64,000 nucleotides of DNA from Rosellinia necatrix. Lineage: Eukaryota; Ascomycota; Sordariomycetes; Xylariales; Xylariaceae. Location of the stretch: assembly GCA_021209875.1 (NCBI GenBank), contig JAGYVD010000004.1, positions 3,162,001 through 3,226,000 of the forward strand, in the 5' to 3' direction. This document shows positions 1 to 12,392 of this stretch, one piece after another; within the stretch, counting starts at the first letter, position 1, and each line of letters opens with the position of its first letter. A program made the position numbers and the translations under genes. The notes below the pieces were generated by a model. That model saw only the letters and a list, made by a program, of their open reading frames with translations, was not told where the DNA came from and ran no database searches.

Positions 1-412
1 GGGACGGAGGGGAGGGCCTGGGCCGACCTCATGATCGTACCTACTTTAGCAGTAGGCAGTTGAGGTAGCATCGGGCAGGAGAGGCAGCGGGATCTGGACC
101 TAACTCGGTATGGTGGTGGTGTTCTTTCCTTGAGCTACACACTAGGTGCCTACTGCGGGAGCCACACTACTGCGGGAGCATGCAATGATGTAATCAAGGA
201 ATGCTTACCTACCTGGGTACCCCGGGGCGAATTGCGAGTCCTCCACGTTGCATCAGCCTATCCATTGCTCACTCGGACAGAATCGCAATGGCTTCGGCGT
301 TATGAGCCATACCTCGGAAACATGTCTCGGAAACAACATGGCTATAGCGCAACGTAGTCACCATGGTCAAGTGGTCAAGTGGTCGAGTGTATCTACGGCG
401 GTAGCGAAGGGG

Positions 413-418
413 TATAAA
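413..418 (+). promoter_or_regulatory. TATA-like box upstream of the oxalate decarboxylase
   Basis: A TATAAA hexamer lies about 100 bp before the start codon at 520, a usual position for a fungal core promoter. It is followed by a C-rich stretch just before the ATG. This is a positional inference only; no transcription start is visible. Confidence 0.45.
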
Positions 419-519
419 GAGAGACGCCAGGCCAACGATCGATCTCGACACTCTCTACCTCAACACGCTCCAACTCCGTCTCCCCCCCCTGAAGCCGTAG
501 TCATCCTCGCAAGAACAAG

Positions 520-2368
520 ATGTATATCCAAACCGCTCTCGTCGCAGGGCTGCTGCCTTTGGCTCGCGCCCTCCCCGCGCCTCAGTAAGCAACAGCCCCC
601 TCATCCATCTCCCCCGACGCTATCTAACGAGGCTCACAGGTTGACCTATGATGAGAACACCGGGCCGGTTGGCGGCGTAGATCCCCCCTTCCCAACCTTT
701 ACTGCCGCCGCCGGCGACTTGCGCGGGTCTACCGACTTGCAAGGCGGTATCGCCTCACGCCCGCCCGTCTCAGGGGGGCGATTCCGCTGTCGTGCCAAAT
801 CCGGAGCTTGTGAACGGCCAGGAAGCGGATGCCGACCTTGGATTGTACCTCGACTTCAACAGCGCCAAGTTCCCCAACGGGCCACAGCCGATTCGCGGCA
901 CCCAGGGCAGCACAGACCCGGGCCCGCGTACCTTTGAGTACGAGAGGTTGAACCCCGACTTGTATGCGCCACCTGGAACGGACTCGGGTGATGTGCCCAA
1001 CGCCATGTGGCCCCTTGGGCTTAGCCACAACCGCGCTGGCACCGGAGACCAGTCGGGATGGGCGCGCCAGCAGAACGCTGCCGTATTGCCGGCTGCCACA
1101 GCGATGGCGGGTGTCGACATGCGGCTCGCTCCTCAGTACGTATTCCCGCACCTTTCACTCAGTGTGTCCTCACATTTGCTCCTTCCCATTTCAGTTCAGC
1201 TTTTTGCTTACCCATGCGCGTGCCTTACTCCTCTTATTTGGTCAAGCCGATTTTGAATAGTAGATGATTTCTAACCTTGGTTCTTCACACAGCGCTTACC
1301 GAGAACTACACTGGCACACTTCGGCCGAATGGTACGTATTATTGTTTTCCCTCTTCCCTCATTCTAGATTCCTCGGACCACGTCCGGAACTAGCCTCTCT
1401 CGAATACTAATAGTTATGGGGTTCAGGGCTCTCGTTTTAAAGGGAAGTGTGCGCGTAGCGGCAATGAACGAGGATGGGGCGTCTTTCGTAGATGATGTTA
1501 CGGCCGGTGATGTGTGGTTTTTCCCTCCTGGTATTCCGCACAGTCTCCAGGCTCTTGACGAAGGCTGCGAGTTCCTGCTTGTTTTTGACAGCGGCGATTT
1601 CTCCGAAGATAACACGTTCCTTGCTACGGAGATGATGATCCGAACGCCCAAGGAGGTTTGGGCAAAGAACCTGGAAGTTGACGTCAGTGCGCTGGATAAC
1701 ATACCACAGGATCAAAAATACGTAAGTCCACATGGTTTTGATTGGCTTGTAGGATATTGTAAGCTAATCTATGTCTATAGATCTTCAACGGCACTCCGGC
1801 GCCAGCCGATATCACCAAGCAGAACATCACGGGATCAGCAGGGTCTCTGGTCGGGCCGGATTCTTACACGTTCCACTGGTCGCAGCAGGAATTCCACAAC
1901 ACCACGGGTGGTAGCGTTAAGATTCTAGACCCCGTCACGTTTCCCATCGCCGAAATGTTCTCAGCAGCGTTGGTAGTTTTGGAACCGGGTGCGATGCGCG
2001 AGGTCCACTGGCACACGACATCGGACGAGTGGTCGTACTTTCTCCAGGGGTCAGCCCGAATTACCATTTTCAAAGCCCCGGAATCCTCGAGAACATTCGA
2101 CTTCACCGCTGGCGATGTCGGGTATATCCCTCAGGCACAGGGTCACTATGTCGAAAACACGGGCACCGAAGATGTCATATTCCTTGAAGTGCTCCAGGCG
2201 AAGAAATTCGGCGATATCAGCGCTTCACAGTGGCTTGCCCTTACACCTCGCCAAGTCGTCAAAGATACATTAAACCTAACCGATGACGTCCTTGACAAGC
2301 TACCGAAGGATAAGACCTTGATCAAGGCCGGCAACACTAACTTGACCGCCCTTACCGGCGAGTCGTGA
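520..2368 (+). CDS. secreted oxalate decarboxylase (bicupin), five exons, one break in frame
   Basis: Converts oxalate to formate and CO2 with a Mn-binding bicupin fold. Likely exons are 520-584, 640-1135, 1293-1331, 1427-1721 and 1781-2368. The N-terminus is a signal peptide (MYIQTALVAGLLPLARA), so the enzyme is probably secreted. Cupin 1 shows HWHTSAEW and later GDVWFFPPGIPH. A lid segment, FSEDNT, keeps the glutamate expected of decarboxylases. Cupin 2 shows HWHTTSDEW and GDVGYIPQAQGHYVEN. All introns are GT-AG and restore frame. The exception is exon 2, where the signal-peptide frame and the cupin frame differ by one base near the six-G run at 773-778. Either one G is extra (protein about 493 aa), or a weak intron at 677-773 (97 nt, GTAGAT...CTCAG) is removed (about 461 aa). 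The family call is very secure; the N-terminal structure is not. Confidence 0.9.
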
Positions 2369-5216
2369 GATATTTGAATGAAAGCAGTGTCAAGAGACGA
2401 TGCGTATATTTGAGGACGATATATACCCCCTATAGTTGAGGCAGGACGGAGGAAATGAACCGGGCATCCATAGTCTCCGCCAGCGGCGCCCAGCGGTGGA
2501 TCTACAAACCGAAGCCGTTTCCAAACATCTAATTGTACATATATGAGCGTTTGTATTCCTTTGATTCACTTTCATGTATTATTAAAGAGCCTCGTTGAAT
2601 GAAGCTGCATTGAAAATTTTCCAATTACTTTATTTACGATTCCCAATAACTGGTCCCATGCTCAAATTTTGCAGGCTATATGCTACGAACTACCTAAGCC
2701 ATAAAGTTCTACCGAAAAGGGGGAGAGGAAATGTGTGTAAAACGGCTCATCTTCTAGTCGCCAAAGAATTGAGATGAACATGAACAGCCTGGCTAAAATC
2801 AGCCTTGAGCTCTCGGTGCTCTTTAATAAAATGGCCGCATTCCTTTAAATTAATTTTAATTTGACCTGTTGGTAGCCTGCTGTTTTTTAATGGTACATAT
2901 TTCGTCGTTCGGAATTTTTTGCACATCTAGTCAGGATCCTCCTAGTGTACTCATACAGAGAGCCGCTGAAATGGTAACGGGTTCTGTGTGGATAATATGC
3001 TTAGATAACTTACCAAAGTGTTTCCCCCCTCTTCGATCCTCCCTTCTGAATGTGATGATAAAACTTCTCTTAACCCGCTGCCCCGTAGCTTTATACTGTC
3101 CTCACGATTATTGTATTAGTAGGTAGGTGTATAGTGGCGACCTGAGACCGGACACCTCGCTGTCAAAAGATGTCTCTGATACGAAGAAACGGGGTAATGT
3201 AGAGGTAGCTACGCTCGAGGCGGTGAAATCCGAATACGAGGTACATCACCATCTTCATCCAGATAGCAGAGGTTAGTTGTCTTCGCATAAGTAGGAGGAG
3301 AACTTCGCCAAGCCGATCATGATGATGATGAAAAGATATCACCTCCAGGCGGCTAGCTGACTGTCCCCATCGGTAGGGAGCAGCGTCATTAGCCGTAATA
3401 TCGTAGTCCCATACCAGCCTGCCTGCCACCCCCCTTGCGGCTCTGTCAGCAAGCCCCCTGGGCGCCGCCCCTGTGCCCTGACGCCGATTTGGAAATCACC
3501 CCCCGGAGCGAGGGGGGAGGAAGGGGGAGAGACGTCCTTTTTCACCACGGCCCCCTCCCCCCCTTGACTCTGGCGCTCGTAGGGCAACCTGGACCCTCCA
3601 TTGCTGGGGTGGTTCGTGACTCCTACCCCTGAATTACGCCTCAGACACCTATACATACATATGTATACCTACATACGTGTGGTTACGGTTATAGTGTGTA
3701 TGTTACACCCCCCTCCCTTCCCTTCCCGGCATGCAGGCAGCACGCCGCTGCACGTTATGCAGATGACTACCGATCGCGGCAACCCAGTCCTGTTAGTTGG
3801 TGTGTATGTATGTATGTGGTAGGGATCCCTTTGCACGATGCTTGCGGCATGTATGTATGTATATAAGTTCACACGTACAGGGAGGGAGGGAGGGAAGGGT
3901 GTGCCTGCTCGGGCCTATAGAACGGCTCACCTTGGGCGGCCCGTTACATACGGGGCACTCTAACACATGCTTTAACGTTGTCCTTATTAGTATCTCGCCC
4001 TCCCACTCCCCCCCCACCTCTGGTCTCCCCCCAAACCGCACGGTTTGCCATGTTGGCGAGAGAAACACCAGTTTATTAGGTATACTAGAGCAAAATTATG
4101 GGTTTGACTCGCCTTATCACGATATTTGATTGCCGGGTAGGAGTCTGGCTACGAGTGTTATCCTATTAAAACTACCATGCTAGGGTGTGTGTGTGATGGT
4201 TTCGGTGATTGGGGTCGGGGTTTGATTCTTAAGTGGCGGTTTGTTAATATTCAGGACTTGCAGTAAGAATGTAAGGGTGTACATAATCTGTTCTCAGCCT
4301 TCAGCTCGCCTTTAGCGAGGAAGGAAGGTGAGCTCCCTCCGGCTAACTCTTGCCTCCCCTACGATTATTTTCTTTTTCTTTTCTTATAACTACCCTAAGT
4401 ACTCATTCCTTTTTTAACCAAGGAAGAAGCGAAGAAACAGAACCCTAGCAGCCAACATAGTCAAGGACGGGGATCACACTACACGATTCAAAAGTTTGCC
4501 GCATCTCCAACTTTCCGGCGTCCTACGGATACTTACAACAATGTCGGACATGAGTTGGGGGATTATAAAGCGCAGATGACCCCGGCGCGGATCAGGGTTC
4601 ACAAAACGGACGCGGTCCGTGAGGCGAAACTGACTATCAGACCTAGGATAAGGCTGGCATTGCCGATAGCATCGACGCCCAGGTAAAAAACCCCGAAGAA
4701 AAATAAAAATAAAAATAAAAACAAAACAAAAGCCGGTCTTGGGCCACTCAAAGGGTGGGTGAGTCAAGGCTGGCTGACGGGGGTGGAGCGTTTTTACTGA
4801 CCGAAAATCCCGCCTTCGTGGTTTGTTCTCTCTGCATAGCAAGGAACTCTCTGGAACCCGGATCCCGACGGCCCGCCTGACAATCCATGTTGCTGGGATA
4901 AGAGTCGCGCGATGGTACCCGAAACGTTCCTTGGGAACAAGAAGAAGAAGAAGGAGAAGAAAAACGGGCCGTCCGGAGCCGAGAAGAGGGGACACGTACA
5001 CGTACACTATACCAGAGAGACGCGCGAGGCCGCAGCGCCCTGATCCGCATGATCCGCACTCAGCTTGGTCGTGATCGTGGCTGGCGGTTCGCATTTTGCG
5101 GGTCGCCCTCCCCGATCGTTCCGCGCCGAGCAATCCGAAGAGGAGGCATTGGCGATGCTGTGATAAAGCGGCGTAGTGTCGATCCTGCCGGTGCAGTAAC
5201 GGTAGGCTCCCTCCGT

Positions 5217-5275
5217 GCGTGTGTGTGTGTGTGTGTGTGCGCGTGCGCGCGCGAGAGAGAGAGAGAGACATAAGA
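5217..5275 (+). repeat. (GT)n-(GC)n-(GA)n compound microsatellite
   Basis: A run of GT dinucleotides passes into GC and then GA dinucleotides. The same tract, read on the minus strand, supplies the Thr-His and Ala-Arg repeats of a long spurious open frame. Confidence 0.9.
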
Positions 5276-6728
5276 GAGAGCGCCACCCTAGCCCAGGGCG
5301 TCTGCACGCATGTCAGAAAACATACGGTCAAGGGCACGCAGGGACATGGGGGTTGGCTGACATGCAGCAAGTCGGATTTGGTGGGCGATGGGATTTGGGG
5401 GACATGCGAAGGGGGCAGGGGGGGTGGCAGGGGTGGTTGTAATAGTCCCTCCAGGCCCAGGCACGATGGAGGCACGATGGAGGCACGTAGTGAGTGGTAG
5501 TGCCCATCTAGCGGGAGTAGCGATGCCGCCGTTGAAGCTGCCAGGATCTCTAGACGTACACTATAGAGGGCGCCATAGAGCTGGCTAGCTAGGTATAGTA
5601 TATGAGTGGCCACGGACGGACCAGGCTCGGCCCAGACCTGAGTTTGGATGGTCGAGGAGGAACTGTCAGAAGCCACCAAGACTGGGCTAGTTGGAGCCTA
5701 TAGACGCGTGGAGGGTGGCACCCGGGAGCCCTTTCACGTATTTACGGTAAGCGAGCGAGTCGAAGTACTCGTGGGTATTCATTCCTACGACCAACAAGAC
5801 ACCCCATGCAAGAAAACGGATCCGGGGGATCTGCAGCGGAGACAGGCCCTTGGCGAGTCTTGGGAACCCATCACTGGCTCGTCATCGGTCTCCTAACGCC
5901 TTGCCAGGCCATCAAGAATAGACCGCAGGCTTAGGTGCGCCACAATGCTGATGGCCGGCGCTTGGCGACCGGCTAGGAACGAGCCGATGCTCGACGTTCC
6001 TGGGAGCATGGATACCTTGGGGTTAGCCCTACATGAACAAATATACGTGGTGCGAGCCACGGCCTCAACTGCCTTGACTGGTGTTCTGCTTGTGATCGCT
6101 TGTCGACGATCCGCGGAGGCAAGCTACGGTCTCTTGCCGAAGGCAGGCCATCATATGCCCTCGTCTGGGGCTCTAATCGCCGCGAGAGTCGCCGTGAGAG
6201 GATACTACAAATAGCTAGCTGGTGTAAGAGGAGATGGCGGGTGAATGGGTGTGGGAATAGACGGCAGGGGGGGCGAATGAACCCGACAACGTGGCCCCGG
6301 GATCAAGACAGGCATGTTATTGGCTGCCTGGATAGGGGCAGCTTAGGTCCTGTCTTAGGTCTTGTCTTCCGGCCCTTGATTCCATGTCCCTTTATTGGGA
6401 TCGTTCTTATTCTAGAGACTTACACTACACAACTTGGCAGATGCAGGCGATGGTGTCTACACTACGCTGTGTGAGGTTGGGGATTAGCTCCGGTGCGCTT
6501 TGACGTCGAATGATATGAAACGACCAATCAATGCCCCAACGAGGAGTGTATGTAGGGACGTATAACTGCCTCCTTCGGCGTACGGCGTACGGGTGGCCTG
6601 ATAGGTAAGATAAGGATTGCATGTGGTATTGTGTGTGCTCTCAGAGTAACTAGTCTGAGATGTGGATGAGCGTGAGGGTATAGAAGCGGAGCGGTAGCGG
6701 GCCGACCCCCTCCCCTCTCTACTACATA

Positions 6729-6846
6729 GTGTATGTATGTATGTATGCATGTATGTACGTATGTATGTGCGTATGTAAGAGAGAGTGTGTGTATATGGTG
6801 TATGGTGTATGGTGTATGGTGTATGGTGTATGGTGTATGGCGTATG
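6729..6846 (+). repeat. (GTAT)n tract followed by a TATGGTG heptamer minisatellite
   Basis: Tetranucleotide GTAT repeats occupy about 6729-6776. After a short GA/GT spacer there are about six to seven tandem copies of a 7-bp unit (TATGGTG) at about 6793-6846, followed by more GTAT units. Confidence 0.9.
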
Positions 6847-8999
6847 TATGTATGTACATATGTATGTTGCCCGTGCCATCCACACACACACAAGAGACAC
6901 AATCACTTGGCTGTAATCAACGATGCAGGCTTCCCCTGGCTTGTGAGACCACACCATGGGCAAGGTACTTTCTCGACCGTCCACGTCAGCTGTCTTGTCC
7001 ACCGCGGTCTAGCAGATAGGGGTAATCCTCACCTTGTATGGTTATGGAACTGAACGGTCCCGTCTAGACAGAGGGGCATGCTTATTTGTCTCCCTTGGTT
7101 GTATTTTGAGCGGAGGTTGGTTACTAAATCCGGAATGGTTAAAGCTGACAGAGTACCTGTGCGTACCCAGCTGCGCTAAGTACATTATATACCTACAGAT
7201 ACTTGGCCAGAAATCGAATCCCCAGACCTGCCCGTCCATACGATTTAATACCTCCCAGGGAGCGGAAGGCGGAGCTAGAACATGTACCAGCATCTTCGGT
7301 TGTTGGATCGCTGTCTAAAAGTGGAAGTTGTAGCATGGAAATGTGTTGATAGGGCATGCCAGCCTGGAACCGCGCGTTGTCACGAGAACACTGGACTTTG
7401 TCAGAAATACGACCTCCGTGGAAGCATAGACAGGGATAGCACCTCGCAGTTCAGTTGGAGGCATCATCGAAATAGGCATCATATGAGAAGCAGGCCGCAG
7501 AGAGGAATCCTGTCGTTTCACCGGCTAGCACTTTGTCTATAGCGCTGCCTGCACGGTGCTAGAACAGGGACAAGACCCATGATCTTATCTCACCATGACC
7601 CTGCTATTGTATACCTATTCGTAGTGCCAGTAGTGTGATATCACGCCAGCAAGCGATGCGAGCTCGCTTTCGATTATGTCCTCGTATGAAAACAGCGACT
7701 TTGGGCTGGCCTGGCTCGCTAGCTTGTGGCAGGGGAATTGGTAATAAATTCCAGATAGTTGGTCCTACCCTGTTGACTTACGAGCCGAAATGAGATTTGG
7801 CATGTCGTGCTGAAGTAACCTCACCACAGCTTGGACCGCCGGAAAGGTACATTAGACGAGATCCTTGTCCACTCCCCCCCCCCCACAAGCATCGAGCTTA
7901 GCATCAAAGCTTCCCCAGTCAATATTGGATAGACTATCTTACCAATCTAGATAGCGGAGGGCACATCAGTGCATCCCGCCCCGCAGATCCCCCTCGCGCA
8001 TACTGAGTGAGACTTTATCCCGATTTCTGGGGTTCGCTTGTCGCTATTGGTACATCATTTCCAGAACCTCGGGTCAATGTTGAGAGGAGAGGTTGACACC
8101 GGCGTACAGGAGGGATCAATTAGTATCTCAACAGCCAGAGACGGTCACCTTTCGCACTGCCGCGCCGACAAGATTGGGTTCTCGTTACTCCCTCTGTGGG
8201 ACACACTGCTGTCATCGAAATAACGGGGGGGAGTGGCGATGTATACCAAGTTAGCGCAGAACAGCAAGGCGTGATCTGTGTGGCACGAGCTGCTAACATT
8301 CTCTCATTGAAAATCGCGTAGGCACAGGCACAGAAGCAGAAGCCTATTATTTGGTCCATGCTATCTCAAGCGCGATGCATCAAATTTGGAAGCAGTCCAG
8401 CCGACCTCGTGACGACTCGCGCCTGTTTTGCTATCCCCTAGTTCTTATGATGAGCCCAAAAGGCGAAGAAGTCCAAGCTCGCCGAGTCTTACTCCTATTC
8501 CTAATCGAGCATTCCAACTCTTGTAAAATCCCAATCCCGTACACCCATCCAACCCAAAACCAATTGCCGACCCGATATAGTAACACAATCGAGGAAATCG
8601 TGGCTTTCATTTCATCCGGAGAATAGGAACCTGCCTTCTCAACGAGAAAAGGAAAGAAAATACTGCAGTTTTTGGTCATTTCCCTATCTATAATCATGGA
8701 ACCCTTGAACACCTATTTCATGCTTGTGACCTATTTTGATGAAGTAAGGTCGGAGATTCGTGAATGCGTCGTAAAAGAAAAGAAAACATATCAAAATAAA
8801 TGAGTATCCGATAACCCGCTACGCCTTTCGAAATTGGTCTGATTGATGGGGGTATTCGCTGATGCCTTAAATGGATGGAGAGAGCCCGTTAGATGGAAGC
8901 CGGGGTTGAGTGGCTGCAATGCATCGCCAGATAGATGTCGGTACCCGCCAGGGGGTGTTCGATGGAAGGGACGTGATAATGTACAGAATTGAATCGTAG

Positions 9000-11900
9000 C
9001 TACGGTATAGCCTCCCCGTAGCCGCTGTCGAAACTGGTTTTCTCAAAACTCGTCTTATTACTTGGGGTTGACCGACCGAAGACATTTTTGCTGATGTGTT
9101 TGAGTTTTCCAACGGATGAATCAACCGTTTCAGGATTTGCGATGTAGACGCTCGTAGCAGGGCGAACCTTGATATGACAGAATAAAGTCGAAAATAGGAA
9201 TTGGTCTCCATTGGAGTCCCACAGTGGTAGAGTACGGTACCCGTGCTTTAGGTTGCTTAGTTTTACAGTGTAAGTCGCAACAGTAGGGTTGCGACTACTA
9301 ATCGTTTCTCCATCTGGCGACAGTCTGACGCTGAATTTGACGAAGACCAATTCAGGGTATTTGGTTGTTACCTGATGGTTAGCCGAGTAGTTGAATTCGG
9401 GATCGAAGCCGTTACCCCTGACGATGCATGTCCGAACCTTGACCGGTGTGTCGGTTTGGGTGGGCACGCCACTAGTACTGTCATGTTTATCCCTTTTGTC
9501 ATTGGCGTGGAAGAATTCCATTTCGACATATGGATCTAGTGTGCGATGAGAGGGCAAACTAGCAGGTCGTATAAGCCGCCGCGCCGAAATAATACTAATG
9601 GAAAACGTCATATTTTGATGCTCGAGTTTTCCGTCGGCGTCGTGAGGTAGGCCGTCAGGCAATATGCGGATTGTTCGCATTGATTCAGGCTTTAGTACGT
9701 AGCCTGATTGGTCCGTACCGCCAGCGAACATGGCTTGGTTTAGCTGCATACCGAGATCAAAGGTCTGCCAGTTGAGGGCGGCCATCTGGACGCCTTTCCG
9801 CCAATACATTAGCGGATTAAAGTTGTCAGATGTGAGCCGCGAATACTGAGGGTAGACCCGCATCATGTATCGCATATTGTGCCGGGTCAATAACTTTTTG
9901 GAACCCGGTGCCTTCGAGTGCTTTCTAAACGTTCCTTCCATGAAAGACAGGATGTGGTTGGGCTTTTTGCATTCGGCAGATTCAAATCCGTGGAATTTGA
10001 CTCCGCTGCAGTATACACCGAGGTCGCCTAGAGACTTAACTATTTTGCTCGTTTTTCGCTTACTAGTGGCATCTTCTTCGGTCTCACAATCGCTTGTACT
10101 GCTACTGATACCATCATGCACTTCGCCTTCAGTTATGGTATCCGCCCTCTTTGCGATTGCCCGGCGGGGTTGTTGACTAGGTCCTAGAAGTGGGCTGGAA
10201 GCAAGGTATTGAGGGGGCACATTTCCGTTGTCTAGCGCGACTGGTTTTGAGAAAGGCGACGTGAGGCTATTTCCCCGTCGACGACCGGTCGTTTCACTCG
10301 CATTACGTTGCTGATGGCTCTGGTGTGTTCCTTTCACCTTGACAAGGATGCGATCCTTGAGATCAGAAGGGGATGGAAGTTTGTCCGCGGAGGGATCCAA
10401 AGGCTCAGTAACAAGACGGGAGCCAAATATTTCCTTCATGGTTTTGGCCATAATTTCCTGTTGGGTCGCGTTGCAATGAACTTCGAGAGAAACCCATAAA
10501 GGGAATCTGCTGGCATGGAACGCATACTTGTTTACAGTATTGATGACTTCGCGGAACGAGATAGCATTCGTGAGAGCACGTCCATGCTTGACAACCGGTT
10601 GCCCATCGGAGCCATCCCAACAGTCAATCTCAACACTGCGACATCCCCTTAGAAGTGTCATGATGTAGCCTTCCACGGAAGAAACATCGGCCACTTGTCG
10701 TCCAATAAGGTATGTGTTATGTGAGCTAGAAATAAAATACTCATTGACTGGACGATCGAGTACGTAGTCCACAGGTTCGCGTATAAAGTGGTCGTTATCT
10801 CGGGAGACGAGGTAGGCAGCCAGGCCCTCTTCCGTCATGGTAATGGAGCGGGCAACAAACCGAAAAGCAGACGCGTCCTTCGTTCTACCGTGCTGGGCAT
10901 AACGAATGAACCTGGCTTCCCAGATGCTGGGGTCGCTGTCAACATCTTCACCCTGGATATCGTGAAGAAAATTTCGGAACTCAAGCCATGTTATACCCCC
11001 AACCAGGTCTGATGTGATCTGACGATAGATAGCCTGGACATCCTTCCTGCGTTTCATCTCGCGGACGAAAAGCTGAAATTCGGAAAAATTGAGTTTGTTC
11101 GATTGAGTGGTGTCGGCGATAGCAAATTTCGCCGCAAGATCTCTTGGCGCTATGTGTATGTGCAAATTCCGACAGACTTGCTCAACGCCATAGGAGTCAA
11201 TCGTCTCTTCCCCTTCCGAGCGCGGCTTGTTGGCAAATTGTTTTGCCATCTCACCATCCCAGAAGGCACGAACAGCATCCTCCTCGAATGCCATTAATGA
11301 TGCCATGCGAACTTCTCGATGCTTCGAGATTCGATCCAGGGCGGTTACCCATTGCGAAAACGTTTCCTCATCCTCGGCAATAAGGTGCATCTGCTTGCTC
11401 CGGGAAGTATCTGGCAATGCGTAAAAGATGGTAAAGAACCGTCCTTCTTCCGCATCAGGAATGCCGTAGTCAAGCCGATATTGCCGGGTATCAGAACCTA
11501 TCCTGACGTCCTTAATATCGTCGACATAAATACATTTTGAGGACCGCCCCTTATCCCAGGAGATCTTGCCGGCATTTGACTCGAGCGTAAATAACATACG
11601 CTTATATTTCTTCTTCTTTGACACCTTTCTCAGCATTGTCCCCTTGATAAGTGCACGTGGCAAGGCTGGGCCGTCAAGTGCATCACGACTGGAGGAGCAG
11701 GACCTCGCCATCGAAGACGTGCCGCTAATGAATGGATCCCGTGCCAGATAGCTTATACCGGCAAAGAACTCGCCGGTTTCGTCATGAAGCTCTTCGTCGG
11801 AATCAGTCAGTAGAACGTTGTCGATAGGGGCCGTATTGGTACTATTGCTTCTACGTCTAAGGATACCAGGGCCAACACTGCCAGTTCGGTTATTTGGTGT

Positions 11901-12392
11901 GGCCACAGACTGCCGTCTTGCTCTTGTTGCGAACTTATTTGACAGTCGTCTTATCAAGCCTTTCCCGGAGGAACCTGCGGTCATGACGTCGAAGGCCATG
12001 GTACCACTGGCTCCATTGGGTATACCGGGGCCGATAGAACTGGCACTGGGCTTGCGGCTAATAAGGGGATCGCCCAGGTGAAGAGGTGGAGGAGGAAAGG
12101 CCTCGATATCTCGTGTTCGGAACGAGTCCGGTGAGGGCTGGACAGAGCTACTCGTGGTAAAGGCCGAGTTCTCAGGAGACATTGAGGGAGAGACATAAGA
12201 ACTCGATGCTACAGTCGACGCACTTATAGCCGAGGTAGGTAATATACTAGTTTGCATGCTGGGTTGGTGGGTGGTTTGAACTCGACTGGGACGCGTCCCT
12301 CGCGGCACTGTGCCCTGGCCAGCCATGACGGGTGTGCCTGACCATGGCCGAGCCTCTGGGCTGGGAAGTGCAGGATTCCTGGTTGAAGGCAT
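9000..12392 (-). CDS. PLC1: phosphoinositide-specific phospholipase C, delta type
   Basis: Hydrolyses PIP2 to IP3 and diacylglycerol at the plasma membrane. It is one uninterrupted frame of 1130 aa from the first ATG (12392). Residues 1-245 are Ser/Thr/Pro-rich and low in complexity. A PH domain spans about 250-360 and EF-hand-like helices about 375-500. The catalytic X domain (about 545-690) contains SSSHNTYLIG and KHGRALTN. Its two catalytic histidines, near residues 558 and 603, have the 45-residue spacing known from PLC-delta. A low-complexity XY linker follows, then the Y domain (LGVYCSG, FNPLMYWRKG, GMQLNQAMF) and a C-terminal C2 domain with LDPYVEMEF. Longer than yeast Plc1 because of the N-terminal extension. 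It stands alone, with large gene-free flanks on both sides. Confidence 0.95.
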   Translation of the reverse strand: MPSTRNPALPSPEARPWSGTPVMAGQGTVPRGTRPSRVQTTHQPSMQTSILPTSAISASTVASSSYVSPSMSPENSAFTTSSSVQPSPDSFRTRDIEAFPPPPLHLGDPLISRKPSASSIGPGIPNGASGTMAFDVMTAGSSGKGLIRRLSNKFATRARRQSVATPNNRTGSVGPGILRRRSNSTNTAPIDNVLLTDSDEELHDETGEFFAGISYLARDPFISGTSSMARSCSSSRDALDGPALPRALIKGTMLRKVSKKKKYKRMLFTLESNAGKISWDKGRSSKCIYVDDIKDVRIGSDTRQYRLDYGIPDAEEGRFFTIFYALPDTSRSKQMHLIAEDEETFSQWVTALDRISKHREVRMASLMAFEEDAVRAFWDGEMAKQFANKPRSEGEETIDSYGVEQVCRNLHIHIAPRDLAAKFAIADTTQSNKLNFSEFQLFVREMKRRKDVQAIYRQITSDLVGGITWLEFRNFLHDIQGEDVDSDPSIWEARFIRYAQHGRTKDASAFRFVARSITMTEEGLAAYLVSRDNDHFIREPVDYVLDRPVNEYFISSSHNTYLIGRQVADVSSVEGYIMTLLRGCRSVEIDCWDGSDGQPVVKHGRALTNAISFREVINTVNKYAFHASRFPLWVSLEVHCNATQQEIMAKTMKEIFGSRLVTEPLDPSADKLPSPSDLKDRILVKVKGTHQSHQQRNASETTGRRRGNSLTSPFSKPVALDNGNVPPQYLASSPLLGPSQQPRRAIAKRADTITEGEVHDGISSSTSDCETEEDATSKRKTSKIVKSLGDLGVYCSGVKFHGFESAECKKPNHILSFMEGTFRKHSKAPGSKKLLTRHNMRYMMRVYPQYSRLTSDNFNPLMYWRKGVQMAALNWQTFDLGMQLNQAMFAGGTDQSGYVLKPESMRTIRILPDGLPHDADGKLEHQNMTFSISIISARRLIRPASLPSHRTLDPYVEMEFFHANDKRDKHDSTSGVPTQTDTPVKVRTCIVRGNGFDPEFNYSANHQVTTKYPELVFVKFSVRLSPDGETISSRNPTVATYTVKLSNLKHGYRTLPLWDSNGDQFLFSTLFCHIKVRPATSVYIANPETVDSSVGKLKHISKNVFGRSTPSNKTSFEKTSFDSGYGEAIP

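Larger units (their letters stand above)
2369..8999. other. 6.6 kb intergenic stretch without a recognisable gene
   Basis: Open frames here are short or made of simple repeats, and none gives a protein I recognise. It contains purine/pyrimidine tracts, a C-run near 7874-7884 and several microsatellites listed separately. The 3' UTRs of the oxalate decarboxylase and of the phospholipase C gene must both lie here. Confidence 0.6.

Noticed and set aside
248..937. 229-codon frame over the oxalate decarboxylase 5' end
   Set aside because: It crosses the promoter, exon 1 and intron 1 in a frame that does not encode the signal peptide; it only coincides with part of exon 2.
4474..5679. 401-codon open frame, minus strand
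   Set aside because: Made largely of microsatellite translation (Thr-His, Leu/Pro runs) with no domain; a chance frame through GT/GA/CT repeats.
5217..6846. CRISPR-like or telomere-like repeat arrays
   Set aside because: Arrays are simple di-, tetra- and hepta-nucleotide tandems without spacers, and none is TTAGGG.
7195..7240. tRNA-like T-loop (AAATCGAATCCCC)
   Set aside because: No matching acceptor, D or anticodon stems in the surrounding 80 bp on either strand.
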